Part shown: positions 54,708 to 63,349 of the stretch, piece after piece
How the letters are laid out: the number at the start of each line of letters is the position of its first letter
Position numbering within the stretch: position 1 is the stretch's first letter
From: Nitrosopumilus zosterae
GTDB taxonomy: Archaea; Thermoproteota; Nitrososphaeria; Nitrososphaerales; Nitrosopumilaceae
DNA length: 64,000 bases
Assembly: GCF_025998175.1 (NCBI RefSeq)
Contig: NZ_AP026695.1
Span: 62,001-126,000 of the forward strand
Direction: 5' to 3'
The notes under the pieces: generated by a model
Told to the model about the DNA's origin: nothing
Seen by the model: the letters and a program-made list of their open reading frames with translations, nothing else
The model's database searches: none
Translations under genes and position numbers: made by a program

Positions 54708-56420
54708 ATGTTGTACCATAAACTTGCATTATCGATGATAATTATTGGTATTTTTGCAATTCCTGTTGTTATTCCTGATGTATTTGCACATGGACTTGGA
54801 GGAGATCAAGCTCCACCAATTAGCTTTGGTGATATGGAAGTCACTGTACGTACACAACTAAGTCCATCTGATATCACTGTTGGTGACATCGATTCAGCTA
54901 ACATGCAAGTGCGCTTTTTCGATACGCTAACTGACAAGAATCTTGATAAAGTTACTTACAGAGTGGAAGTTTGGCAAAGTGGAGAACTTTTAGCTAGAAA
55001 TCTATTTTATGATATGGATGGAAGATTAGATGTAAAAATCAAGCCACAACCTAATTGCAATGAAGAACATCTTGAAGAATGCTCCATTTATGGTGGTTCA
55101 GAACATGTTAGCGCACCAGGAGCGCTATTTGTTCAAGGAGCTGAATGTACTGATGATAATTTAGATATTTGTGCAAGACCGTCAATTACAGGCCCAATTT
55201 TTGTAAAGGGCGGATTATACAAGATTAGAGTTGACATTGAAGCAGCTACCAGTCCAAGAACTGTGTTAGCTAATTTACTAAGTTATGAAACTTTTGTCAG
55301 TGTTGCACAAGAACAAGACTTTTTTATCAAAACTGCTAATGCTGAAGAAGTTCCAGTAGTTGTAAAAACATACTATGATGATGTTGATAATTTTAAATTT
55401 GATACATCTAATAATTCAATTTCATTTGACATGCCCTTTGATTGGAATCCATCTTATGTTGATTTAGTGCAAGTTGTACATGAAGAAGTAAGAGTTCCAA
55501 AAACATTTACTCCTTATGCTGAAGGAACACAATTCAAAGGATATGTTAATGGTGTAGAAATTGATCAGAGAGCATTACTAAATGATCCCTATTCATATGA
55601 AGATACCAACATTATACATTTTCTAATTACAAAAAATGAATTGCAAAAAATCAATGAAAAATTAGGAGCCGACAATCACAATAACCCAAAAATGGATTTA
55701 AAACTAGTTCCATTACCTGAAGCTTCAAAAAGCTCTACAGAATTTTATCTAGTTGATACCACAAACTATGAACAAGTCCCAACCACTGTAAAAATTTCAT
55801 GGGATGGGAAATATGGTGCAAATCAAGAAATTCCATTCGAGTTTGCATTCTTCAATGAAAATAGAGAACTCATAAAAGATATCAAATATGCATACTTTGT
55901 TTTTGATGAATTTGATCAAGAAATTGCTAGTAATGTTGGTGATGACACATCAAGTCTTGGAATTCCTTCTACTGAAGGAATTGACGTTCAAAGAATTTTT
56001 GTGCCATCTCAAGGTCAAATTAGAGTTGACGTTAAAGTTTTAGGAACCGGATTGGATTACAATCCAAAGTATGCAGGAATTGGTTCGGCAATTATTGAAA
56101 TAGGTCCAGGTGCTCCTGTTTCTGCATCTTCGATACCTGAGAAAGCAGCAATTCCTAGTTGGATTAAAAACAATGCTGAGTGGTGGGCAGCAGGACAAAT
56201 AGATGATGATTCATTCATTCAAGGAATTCAATTTTTGATTAAAGAAAATATCCTGAAAATTCCTCCAACCACGCAAGGCTCTAGTTCAGTCTCAAATGAA
56301 ATTCCTAGTTGGATTAAAAACAATGCTGAGTGGTGGGCAGCAGGACAAATAGATGATGATTCATTCATTCAAGGAATTCAATTTTTGATTAAAGAAGGAA
56401 TTATGAGGATTCAATCATAG
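54708..56420 (+). CDS. HGxG-family secreted protein with two tryptophan repeats
   Basis: 570 residues. Signal peptide to residue 27 (DVFA); mature start [10 protein letters not shown]. Shared with the paralogs: [35 protein letters not shown] and NIIHFLI. The C terminus has two copies of a 50-residue repeat ([31 protein letters not shown]) at 56151 and 56301; the DNA of the two copies is identical over 97 bp. A TATA-like TTTAAATA lies 22-29 bp upstream of the ATG. Role unknown; a metal-binding surface protein is proposed. Confidence 0.82.
   Translation: MLYHKLALSMIIIGIFAIPVVIPDVFAHGLGGDQAPPISFGDMEVTVRTQLSPSDITVGDIDSANMQVRFFDTLTDKNLDKVTYRVEVWQSGELLARNLFYDMDGRLDVKIKPQPNCNEEHLEECSIYGGSEHVSAPGALFVQGAECTDDNLDICARPSITGPIFVKGGLYKIRVDIEAATSPRTVLANLLSYETFVSVAQEQDFFIKTANAEEVPVVVKTYYDDVDNFKFDTSNNSISFDMPFDWNPSYVDLVQVVHEEVRVPKTFTPYAEGTQFKGYVNGVEIDQRALLNDPYSYEDTNIIHFLITKNELQKINEKLGADNHNNPKMDLKLVPLPEASKSSTEFYLVDTTNYEQVPTTVKISWDGKYGANQEIPFEFAFFNENRELIKDIKYAYFVFDEFDQEIASNVGDDTSSLGIPSTEGIDVQRIFVPSQGQIRVDVKVLGTGLDYNPKYAGIGSAIIEIGPGAPVSASSIPEKAAIPSWIKNNAEWWAAGQIDDDSFIQGIQFLIKENILKIPPTTQGSSSVSNEIPSWIKNNAEWWAAGQIDDDSFIQGIQFLIKEGIMRIQS
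56150..56396 (+). repeat. Identical 97-bp DNA repeat within the gene at 54708
   Basis: Positions 56150-56246 and 56300-56396 are identical by eye, in frame, 150 bp apart. They encode the two tryptophan repeats. Neighbouring repeats in the other paralogs are only similar, so this copy was duplicated or converted recently. Confidence 0.85.
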
Positions 56421-56453
56421 GTTTTTAAATAAATTCTACCAAGTGATAGTATT

Positions 56454-56660
56454 ATGAAAGACATCAATGACATTATGCCTAAAATTCCAAACATGAAATG
56501 GGGTGCCTTGATGAATACCCCGCCAACCAATGACAAAGTTGACGAGATGAACAAAATTTTTCCAAGTAACGGTAAATGGCATACCGTCTTTGAAGAAAAA
56601 GATCTTATTACAATTGACGGAAAAGAGATTCGTAAAAAAGATCCCGAAAAGTGGACCTAG
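56454..56660 (+). CDS. Small soluble protein, unknown function
   Basis: 68 residues: MKDINDIMPKIPNMKWGALM and later KWHTVFEEKDLITIDGKEIR. No signal peptide or membrane segment. A TATA-like TTTTTAAATAAA (about 56422-56433) lies 25 bp upstream of the ATG. Its stop is 1 bp before the TTG start of the next secreted protein, so the two are likely coupled. Confidence 0.65.
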   Translation: MKDINDIMPKIPNMKWGALMNTPPTNDKVDEMNKIFPSNGKWHTVFEEKDLITIDGKEIRKKDPEKWT

Positions 56661-56661
56661 A

Positions 56662-58218
56662 TTGAGAAATTCTTTACTGATTTTAACTCTAATATTATCA
56701 TCTGTTCTTATATTGACATTTGATAATGTCTATGGTCATGGAGTTGGAAGTGAAACTTTTCCTCCTGTAGAATTAGATGGAAGATTAGTTACATTGGAAG
56801 TTTCATCTTCAACAAGTGATCCTGACACTAATGATGACCAACAAATATCAATTTCATTAATTGATTTTGATTCAAAAGTTACTCTACGAGATGTTACTTT
56901 TTTGATTAAATCACAACGTGGTGAACAATTTCTATTTGAACAAGAATTCAAAGCTGATAATGGATTCATAGTTTTTAATTTTGTATCTGAACAAACTAAT
57001 TCTATAATTATTGAAGAAGATCATGGAGGTAATCTGTTTGGTTCATTACTTGGACTTGATAGCAGAATGGTTCATGTAAAAGGACCAAAACTTAGTGAAG
57101 GCGGACTATACAAATTTGATGTTACTATACTTACTGCAGATGGATATTCTAAAAAACTAATGAACCCTCTAGTTTTTAATGCTGGAATATCTATTGCCCA
57201 AACTACACAATTTGATTTTATTGATCCAAATTTTGGAGATCAATATGTACAAGTAATATCATACTATGATAAAATTTCGAATTTCAAATATCAACCTGAT
57301 TTAAGAGAAATTAGTTATTCAATGCCTTTTGAATGGAGCCAATCCAACATTAATCAAACATCTGTTGTTCATCAGGAACTTGTAATTCCAAAAAATTTTG
57401 GTGATTTGTTAGTGTCGGGATTTTCGATGTATATTAATTTTGTAAAGATCTCAGATGATGTTGTAAACATTGATGATTTTTTTTCAGATCAACGTGTAGT
57501 TCATTTTATAATATATCAAAAGGAATTGCAAAATGTATTTCATTTTAATCCCAATCAAAACGAAATGAATTTCATAATAAAACCAGACCGTGACTATTCT
57601 CATTTAAGCTCAGTCACTGAAAATGGACAATTTAGAATTCTAGTATCTTGGGAACCTGAGAATCTAAAATCTAATTCTAATGCAAAAATAATTTTTGATA
57701 TTACCGATATTTTCTTAAAGAATAGACCTGTTGCTGCAAGTTATGACTTTTCAGTTACACAAAATGATAAAATAATTTTTGAACAAAGTGGAATTAGCAG
57801 TGATTCAAAAGAACAACATAATGTTGCAGAATTTCTGATTCCTCAGGATATAACAGGTGTTGTAAATCTAAATTTTAAAAATTTAGACAATAACAATCTT
57901 GCAAAAACAACAATTCCAATTGTGATTGATCGAATTTCAGATCAAAACGGTGAATTCATTCCTGATTGGATTCGAAACAATGCATTATGGTGGTCTGAAG
58001 AACAAATTGATGATAATACATTCATTCAAGGAATTGAATATCTAATTAAAAACAAAATCATAATTATTCCAGAAACTCAAAAAGAGTCTTTACAATCTAA
58101 AGAGATTCCATCATGGATTCGAAACAATGCAGCTTGGTGGGCGGCAGGACAAATTGATGATAAAACATTTGTTCAGGGATTGGAATTTTTAATTCAAAGG
58201 GGAATTATTCATGTTTGA
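56662..58218 (+). CDS. HGxG-family secreted protein with two tryptophan repeats
   Basis: 518 residues from TTG 56662 (MRNSLLILTLILSS). Signal peptide to residue 25 (NVYG), mature start HGVGSETFPPVE. Paralog motifs: LSEGGLYKFDVTILT, YSMPFEWS, VVHQELVIP and VVHFIIYQ. C-terminal repeats at about 57958 and 58105 (147 bp apart): IPDWIRNNALWWSEEQIDD and [20 protein letters not shown] start here because a longer reading frame extends through the preceding 68-aa gene without any signal peptide. Confidence 0.8.
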   Translation: MRNSLLILTLILSSVLILTFDNVYGHGVGSETFPPVELDGRLVTLEVSSSTSDPDTNDDQQISISLIDFDSKVTLRDVTFLIKSQRGEQFLFEQEFKADNGFIVFNFVSEQTNSIIIEEDHGGNLFGSLLGLDSRMVHVKGPKLSEGGLYKFDVTILTADGYSKKLMNPLVFNAGISIAQTTQFDFIDPNFGDQYVQVISYYDKISNFKYQPDLREISYSMPFEWSQSNINQTSVVHQELVIPKNFGDLLVSGFSMYINFVKISDDVVNIDDFFSDQRVVHFIIYQKELQNVFHFNPNQNEMNFIIKPDRDYSHLSSVTENGQFRILVSWEPENLKSNSNAKIIFDITDIFLKNRPVAASYDFSVTQNDKIIFEQSGISSDSKEQHNVAEFLIPQDITGVVNLNFKNLDNNNLAKTTIPIVIDRISDQNGEFIPDWIRNNALWWSEEQIDDNTFIQGIEYLIKNKIIIIPETQKESLQSKEIPSWIRNNAAWWAAGQIDDKTFVQGLEFLIQRGIIHV

Positions 58219-58272
58219 TCGATTCTTGTTCGAAAAATGAACCAGTCGCTTTAAATCTTAAAAATTTTAATT

Positions 58273-58674
58273 TTGATCACTTTGTTTAGGCCTGAAAGAA
58301 TAGTTGAAAGAAAATCAACTCTATTTTCAATTGTAGTTACTGGCGTTATTGCAATTCTTGCTTTGCCAATAATTATTCCACATCTTTTACATGGATATCA
58401 TCTTGTACACATTTTCCTACATGTTGGAGGAATTACACTTGCAGTCTTCATTTCGGTGCTTGCAGGAGCTGCATACTACAGATTAAGAACAAAAAGACTT
58501 TTGCTAAGCGCTGCGGCATTTACTAATTTTATTGCAGCTGAAGTTGTTTTGCTATTTGATGCTACATGGCCAAATATCTATAATCTAGGCGGAATGTCAT
58601 TTCCCGAAGTTGGACATTTGTTGACTTTTATTACCTTGGGACTATTGGCTTTGGGAGTGTTTAGAAATGACTGA
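58273..58674 (+). CDS. Small polytopic membrane protein
   Basis: About 133 residues with four hydrophobic segments (STLFSIVVTGVIAILALPII, HIFLHVGGITLAVFISVLAG, LLLSAAAFTNFIAAEVVLLF, HLLTFITLGLLALGVF). Histidines lie near membrane faces (HLLHGYHLVHIFLHVGG). TTG 58273 or TTG 58282 as start. The next gene, a winged-helix regulator, overlaps its end by 8 bp, suggesting a membrane sensor paired with a regulator. Confidence 0.7.
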   Translation: MITLFRPERIVERKSTLFSIVVTGVIAILALPIIIPHLLHGYHLVHIFLHVGGITLAVFISVLAGAAYYRLRTKRLLLSAAAFTNFIAAEVVLLFDATWPNIYNLGGMSFPEVGHLLTFITLGLLALGVFRND

Positions 58675-59167
58675 TAGAAATTCACAATTACAGCAAATCA
58701 TTGAAGAAAATCCTGGAATTCAATTCCGTGAAATAATGCGTTCATCTGGATTAAAAAATGGCGTACTCAGTCATTATCTAGGAAAATTAGAAAAAAGTGG
58801 AATAATCAAAGTTATTCGTGGTCCACGGCAAGCCAGATTCTATCCACCTAGAATAACCGAAAACGAATCTATTGTTATCAAAGCTCTAAGAAAAGAAACT
58901 CCACGTGATCTGTTACTTGCACTGATCAAAGAAGATGGATTAGAATTTAATCACCTAGTAAAAGAAGTTAGAAAATCTCCATCAACTGTTTCGCTTTATC
59001 TTTCCCAGATAGTTGGTGATGGACTAGTTGAAATAAAACTAGTTCAACTCAAAAAGAGATATTATATTAAAGCAAGAGAGCTCATAGATAAATTAGTTGA
59101 AGAATATAGGCCAGGCTTACTTGAAAAACCAACATCCGGATTTGAAGATATCATCAACTCTTTCTAA
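58667..59167 (+). CDS. Winged-helix transcriptional regulator (double wHTH)
   Basis: 166 residues, two winged-helix domains: IIEENPGIQFREIMRSSGLK then NGVLSHYLGKLEKSGIIKVI (residues 10-50), and LIKEDGLEFNHLVKEVRKSP then STVSLYLSQIVGDGLVEIKL. Resembles archaeal ArsR/MarR-like tandem regulators. Co-transcribed with the preceding membrane protein; may control the surface genes around it. Confidence 0.82.
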   Translation: MTDRNSQLQQIIEENPGIQFREIMRSSGLKNGVLSHYLGKLEKSGIIKVIRGPRQARFYPPRITENESIVIKALRKETPRDLLLALIKEDGLEFNHLVKEVRKSPSTVSLYLSQIVGDGLVEIKLVQLKKRYYIKARELIDKLVEEYRPGLLEKPTSGFEDIINSF

Positions 59168-60386
59168 TTCAATTTTTTGTATTTCTACAATTGTATGTTT
59201 TTGTCTAGTTTTATTTTCTCCAGTTGCTCACGCTGATGTTTTCATTCCTGATAATGAATACCATGGTTATTACGATTTTGAAGGAATTTACACTGTTGTT
59301 GGTAATGTTAAAAATCAAAATGATTTTGCATTAATCCCAACAATCACAATATCGGTAATTGACAATGAAACAAAAATTACCAAGACACTTAACCATGTTC
59401 CAATTCCTCCAATGGTTGACATTCCATTCAAACTAAAATTCCCAGAAATTCACGGTCAAAATCCTGTTGTACTAAAAGCAGAACTAAAATATGTAAAGAC
59501 TGACAAACCCCCCATCCCCATCCAGATTATCTATGATAAAACTTTGATAACTTATGATGATGGCCATGTTACCGGTAGAATCAAAAACATTGGGAATCAA
59601 ACTGTATACAATCCCAAAATCTTTGCAATTGTGCATGGTTATGAAAAATATATCTTAGATGTGGCTCAAAACATTGATCGTATTGAAAAAATTGAACCAG
59701 GAGAAATTCTAAACTTTACGATATATCCTGATCCATCTGTTTCTGAACCTGTTCGCTTTTATTCTTGTTTTGCACCTGTGGATACTACAGTAATTCCTCT
59801 TACTACAAAAAAGAATAATGGCGATTTCGATTTCAGATATGATTCTGGAGCATGGTATTATGCTGCAAAATTTGACGAAAAGGGAACTACATTGAACATT
59901 AAAGGGTACAACAGCTATCCATTAGAGACTTATGCAAACTTTGAGTTTCCTCCAATTTCAGGAAATGAGAAATTTACAGTTACGCTAAATGATGAGTCTA
60001 TAGAATTTATTCAAAGTGTAGATGAGATGGGCTTTTGGCATGTGGCTTTCAAAGTAGAATCTAGATCACAGGGAGTCTTGAAAATTTCTGGTTTTGAGAA
60101 AGGATTGCCTCCTGAACTACCAAAAATCCCACAATGGATTAAGGTTAATACAGAATGGTGGATAACAAACCAAATCTCTGATTTAGAATTTCTTGAAGGA
60201 ATAGATTTTTTGTTTGAAAAACAAATAATCTCTGTTCCTGAACGAGATGTAATTGCTGAATCTCAATGGAAGATTCCTGAATGGGTAAAAATTTCTGCTG
60301 AATGGTGGTATGAAGAAAAAATCTCTGATGATGACTTTCTAAATACAATTGAAAATCTTGTTAAGCGAAAAATAATCGTAGTTTAA
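59142..60386 (+). CDS. Secreted protein with two tryptophan repeats (non-HGxG)
   Basis: 414 residues from TTG 59142. Signal peptide (MKISSTLSNSIFCISTIVCF, PVAHA cleavage), a beta-rich ectodomain with a CARDB-like part (VTGRIKNIGNQTVYNPKIFA), and C-terminal repeats at about 60126 and 60273: IPQWIKVNTEWWITNQISD and IPEWVKISAEWWYEEKISDD. TTG 59121 and TTG 59097 are alternative starts further upstream. It lacks the HGxG start but shares the repeat module with its neighbours, so the module is swappable. Confidence 0.78.
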   Translation: MKISSTLSNSIFCISTIVCFCLVLFSPVAHADVFIPDNEYHGYYDFEGIYTVVGNVKNQNDFALIPTITISVIDNETKITKTLNHVPIPPMVDIPFKLKFPEIHGQNPVVLKAELKYVKTDKPPIPIQIIYDKTLITYDDGHVTGRIKNIGNQTVYNPKIFAIVHGYEKYILDVAQNIDRIEKIEPGEILNFTIYPDPSVSEPVRFYSCFAPVDTTVIPLTTKKNNGDFDFRYDSGAWYYAAKFDEKGTTLNIKGYNSYPLETYANFEFPPISGNEKFTVTLNDESIEFIQSVDEMGFWHVAFKVESRSQGVLKISGFEKGLPPELPKIPQWIKVNTEWWITNQISDLEFLEGIDFLFEKQIISVPERDVIAESQWKIPEWVKISAEWWYEEKISDDDFLNTIENLVKRKIIVV

Positions 60387-60473
60387 GAAAATTAGATAAT
60401 AATTTTATATCTACCATAAATTATGTAAGCATAAATTGATTATAAAATAATTTTTTGTTTTTCACCAATATAA

Positions 60474-60515
60474 TTAGATGACTCATCCATTTCTCATCTA
60501 ACCACTACAGTAGTG
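60474..60515. other. Two adjacent inverted repeats upstream of the gene at 60616
   Basis: TTAGATGA (60474-60481) and TCATCTAA (60494-60501) form an 8-bp inverted repeat with a 12-nt spacer; CACTAC-A-GTAGTG (60503-60515) follows two bases later. Together they lie about 100-140 bp before the TTG start. Could be operators or RNA hairpins in the 229-bp gap (60387-60615). Confidence 0.4.
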
Positions 60516-60615
60516 TTGATAATGAAGAATAGATAAACCAAATTGGTATATTAGTAAGTTTCTTATTTTTTTATTTCATGAAATTTTAATAGCAGAAATT
60601 CTAAGCAATACAATC

Positions 60616-62181
60616 TTGAAAATTTTAGCCTCAATAACCGTGATTTGCATTATATTTTCATTTGCAATAATTCCAAATGTGTTTGGACATGGATTGGGTG
60701 GAGAAGTTTTACCGCCCATAATCATTGAAAATAAACAGGCTTCACTTTCAATCAGTATAACGCCATCAGTTTTTGATGAAAATCCTGAAAAATACATCTC
60801 ACTTAGACTCTTTGATTCAAACACTGATGCAATAATTGAACATGTTACATTTGAATTTGAACTAAAAAAAGACGGCAAACAAATTTTCAAAGATATTTTT
60901 CATGATGAACTTGGAAATCTCAACATCAAAGTATTCACAGATAATTCAAACAATATTACAATAGAGGGAATCAAAGAGCCAATTTTAGGCGGTTGGATGA
61001 AAAGCAATTCCAATCCATTAATTCTTAGAGGTCCAGTTTTTACTTCTGGAGGATTATATGAATATACTATAAAAATTCTATCAATTAATTCTGATTCTAA
61101 TATAATTAATGAAGAAATAATATTAGATGGTGGAATTAGTCTTGCCCAAACAAATTATTTCAATGTAAATGATTACCTAAATGAAGAAAAAACACTACAA
61201 GTAATATCTTATTTTGATACTATAAACAACTTTAATTTTGAATCAAATACAATAGAATTTTCAATGCCATTTGATTGGAATCAAAATCTTGAACAACTAA
61301 GTGTGGTTCATCAAGAAATTAGAGTGCCAAATACTTTTGGAGACTTTCTTTCAACAAGATATGATTCAACAGTTAATGGCATTCTACTACCAGACGAATC
61401 TGTAACAATTGATGATTATTCTTTTGAAGATAGGACAATCCATCTAGTTGTAAATCAGGAATTAATCAAACAAATCCAAAATGAGGCAATACGGACATCT
61501 GATACAACAATGAATTTTCAATTAAGACCGAGTGAAACTGTCAAATTTCCCCTAGAATTAGTAACTCCTGATTTAAGATACGAGGTATTTTTGTCATGGG
61601 AGCCTGAAATTATCCATACAGAAGGCGAAATTACGTTTTTTGTTACTTTTGAGGAGATTTTCTCAGATAAATCAAAAAAACTCGTAGAATATGATCTATC
61701 GATAATCCAAAAAAATAACGAAATATTTTCAAAACATCTAACAGGAAATGTAAATTCTCAAACACCAAATTCACACAAAATCACATTCAGTAATGAACAA
61801 TCTGGCACTGCAAATTTTGTTTTATCTAACATAGGCGGAAATTCCTTATCTAAAGGAAATTTTATTCTAGTTATTCAATCTCCTAGTGATATTCAAAATG
61901 ATTCATCAATAATTCCAGAATGGATTAAAAATAACGCAGCATGGTGGGCTGACGGTTCCATAGATGACAATTCCTTTGTACAAGGAATTCAATTCTTAAT
62001 AAAAGAAGGTATTTTGCAAATACCTTACACTACACAAGGTAGCAGCTCAACTTCAAATCAAATTCCAGAATGGATTAAAAATAACGCAGTATGGTGGTCT
62101 GAAGGTACAATTGATGACGACTCATTTATTCAAGGAATTCAGTTTCTCATAAAAGAAGGTATTTTGCAAATAACAAGCTGA
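60616..62181 (+). CDS. HGxG-family secreted protein with two tryptophan repeats
   Basis: 521 residues, TTG start. Signal peptide to residue 24 (NVFG), mature start HGLGGEVLPP. Paralog motifs: FTSGGLYEYTIKILS, FSMPFDWN, VVHQEIRVP and RTIHLVVNQ. C-terminal repeats at 61912 and 62062 (150 bp apart): IPEWIKNNAAWWADGSIDD and IPEWIKNNAVWWSEGTIDD, joined by the linker TTQGSSSTSNQ, close to the linker in the 54708 gene. The closest relative of the 54708 protein in the window. Confidence 0.82.
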   Translation: MKILASITVICIIFSFAIIPNVFGHGLGGEVLPPIIIENKQASLSISITPSVFDENPEKYISLRLFDSNTDAIIEHVTFEFELKKDGKQIFKDIFHDELGNLNIKVFTDNSNNITIEGIKEPILGGWMKSNSNPLILRGPVFTSGGLYEYTIKILSINSDSNIINEEIILDGGISLAQTNYFNVNDYLNEEKTLQVISYFDTINNFNFESNTIEFSMPFDWNQNLEQLSVVHQEIRVPNTFGDFLSTRYDSTVNGILLPDESVTIDDYSFEDRTIHLVVNQELIKQIQNEAIRTSDTTMNFQLRPSETVKFPLELVTPDLRYEVFLSWEPEIIHTEGEITFFVTFEEIFSDKSKKLVEYDLSIIQKNNEIFSKHLTGNVNSQTPNSHKITFSNEQSGTANFVLSNIGGNSLSKGNFILVIQSPSDIQNDSSIIPEWIKNNAAWWADGSIDDNSFVQGIQFLIKEGILQIPYTTQGSSSTSNQIPEWIKNNAVWWSEGTIDDDSFIQGIQFLIKEGILQITS

Positions 62182-62221
62182 ATAATGTTATTATACAAAT
62201 TTTAATCAAATAAAATCACAA

Positions 62222-62998
62222 ATGCTACCATTAAGAGACGAAAATCCACATCCACCAGGATTTAAACCAACTGTAACTTACACACTAATCATAATCAATG
62301 TAATTGTATTTTTTATTGAAGTTGCATTTACCGGTCAATTCTTTGACTTTACAAATCAGAATGCATTCAATTTATTCTACAACTGGGGTGCTGTTCCAAG
62401 CTGCGTTACTGGTGGAACTGTTGTAAATGTTGATTTTGGTGCAGGTCCACTACGTGTGTCTTGTCCTGATGCACCATATTTCTCGTTACTAAGTTCAATC
62501 TTTTTGCATGGAGGTTTGATGCATCTTGGAGGAAACATGTTGTTTTTATGGATCTTTGGTGATAACATCGAACACAAATTTGGAAAAATAAAATATCTTG
62601 GAATCTATCTGATGTGGGGAATTCTTGCAGGACTAATTCATATTTATGGTGATGCTAGCAGTCCAATTCCCGCAGTTGGCGCATCAGGTGCAATCTCTGG
62701 AGTACTGGGAGCTTATCTTGTGATTTTCCCAAAAGCTAGAATCCAGACATTTCTGATGATGGGATTCTTTTGGAGAATGATGCATATTCAAGCAAGATGG
62801 TTCTTGCCATTCTGGTTAGTTTTCCAAAATCTGCTACCCTTTTTTATTGGAGGATTCGGTGTAGCTGGTGGAGGCGTAGCATATCTTGCTCACATTGGAG
62901 GGTTTGTTGTAGGTCTGGCAACAGGATATCTCTACAAAAAGACTCACAGTTCAGAGTTTACATATGGAACAAGATATGGCTATAGGCCAGATTATTGA
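62222..62998 (+). CDS. Rhomboid-family intramembrane serine protease
   Basis: 258 residues with about six membrane helices. Catalytic serine in GASGAISGVLGAYL (Ser about 159), catalytic histidine in YLAHIGGFVVGLATG, and the HGGLMHLGGNMLFLWIFGDN loop that is diagnostic. An insertion loop with two cysteines lies between helices 1 and 2. Follows the surface-protein cluster; it may cut anchored proteins, but that is inference. Confidence 0.92.
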   Translation: MLPLRDENPHPPGFKPTVTYTLIIINVIVFFIEVAFTGQFFDFTNQNAFNLFYNWGAVPSCVTGGTVVNVDFGAGPLRVSCPDAPYFSLLSSIFLHGGLMHLGGNMLFLWIFGDNIEHKFGKIKYLGIYLMWGILAGLIHIYGDASSPIPAVGASGAISGVLGAYLVIFPKARIQTFLMMGFFWRMMHIQARWFLPFWLVFQNLLPFFIGGFGVAGGGVAYLAHIGGFVVGLATGYLYKKTHSSEFTYGTRYGYRPDY

Positions 62999-63031
62999 AC
63001 GCATAAATCTCCGAATCTATCTGAAATTTTT

Positions 63032-63208
63032 ATGCCGTTGATTACAGTTTCAATGTATCCTGGTAGAACGCAGGAACAAAAAGACGAGTATGCAAAAGCA
63101 ATAACAAAATCTGCAGTAGAAATTCTAAAAACAAAAGAGAATCATGTTATTGTTATTTTTGAAGACAATCCTAAAGAAAATTGGTTTCTAGCGGGAAACC
63201 AACTTTAA
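63032..63208 (+). CDS. 4-oxalocrotonate tautomerase-like protein
   Basis: 58 residues: MPLITVSMYPGRTQEQKDEY, then AKAITKSAVEILKTKENHVI and VIFEDNPKENWFLAGNQL. After methionine removal Pro1 would be the catalytic base, and the PGRTxEQK pattern is the family signature. A TATA-like element is not clear. Substrate unknown; likely a tautomerase of small keto acids. Confidence 0.85.
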   Translation: MPLITVSMYPGRTQEQKDEYAKAITKSAVEILKTKENHVIVIFEDNPKENWFLAGNQL

Positions 63209-63293
63209 TTATTTTTAAAATAGCTAGCCTCCACACTTAACACTTGTTGGCTATGCCGTAAAATCATACATATTTGATTTCAGAATTATGTCA

Positions 63294-63312
63294 GTACATT
63301 CTACGAATGTAC
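63294..63312. promoter_or_regulatory. Inverted repeat upstream of the His-rich secreted gene
   Basis: GTACATTC-TAC-GAATGTAC is a perfect 8-bp inverted repeat with a 3-nt centre, 13-38 bp before the possible ATG starts of the next gene. A tight dyad like this near a promoter is a plausible metalloregulator site; an RNA hairpin is the alternative. Confidence 0.5.
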
Positions 63313-63349
63313 CAATTTTCTTTTTATGATAAATGTGATGCCATACTTG

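Noticed and set aside
56150-62179. Regular 147-150 bp repeats considered as CRISPR or mobile repeats
   Set aside because: They are in frame, encode a protein repeat, and occur in pairs within genes.
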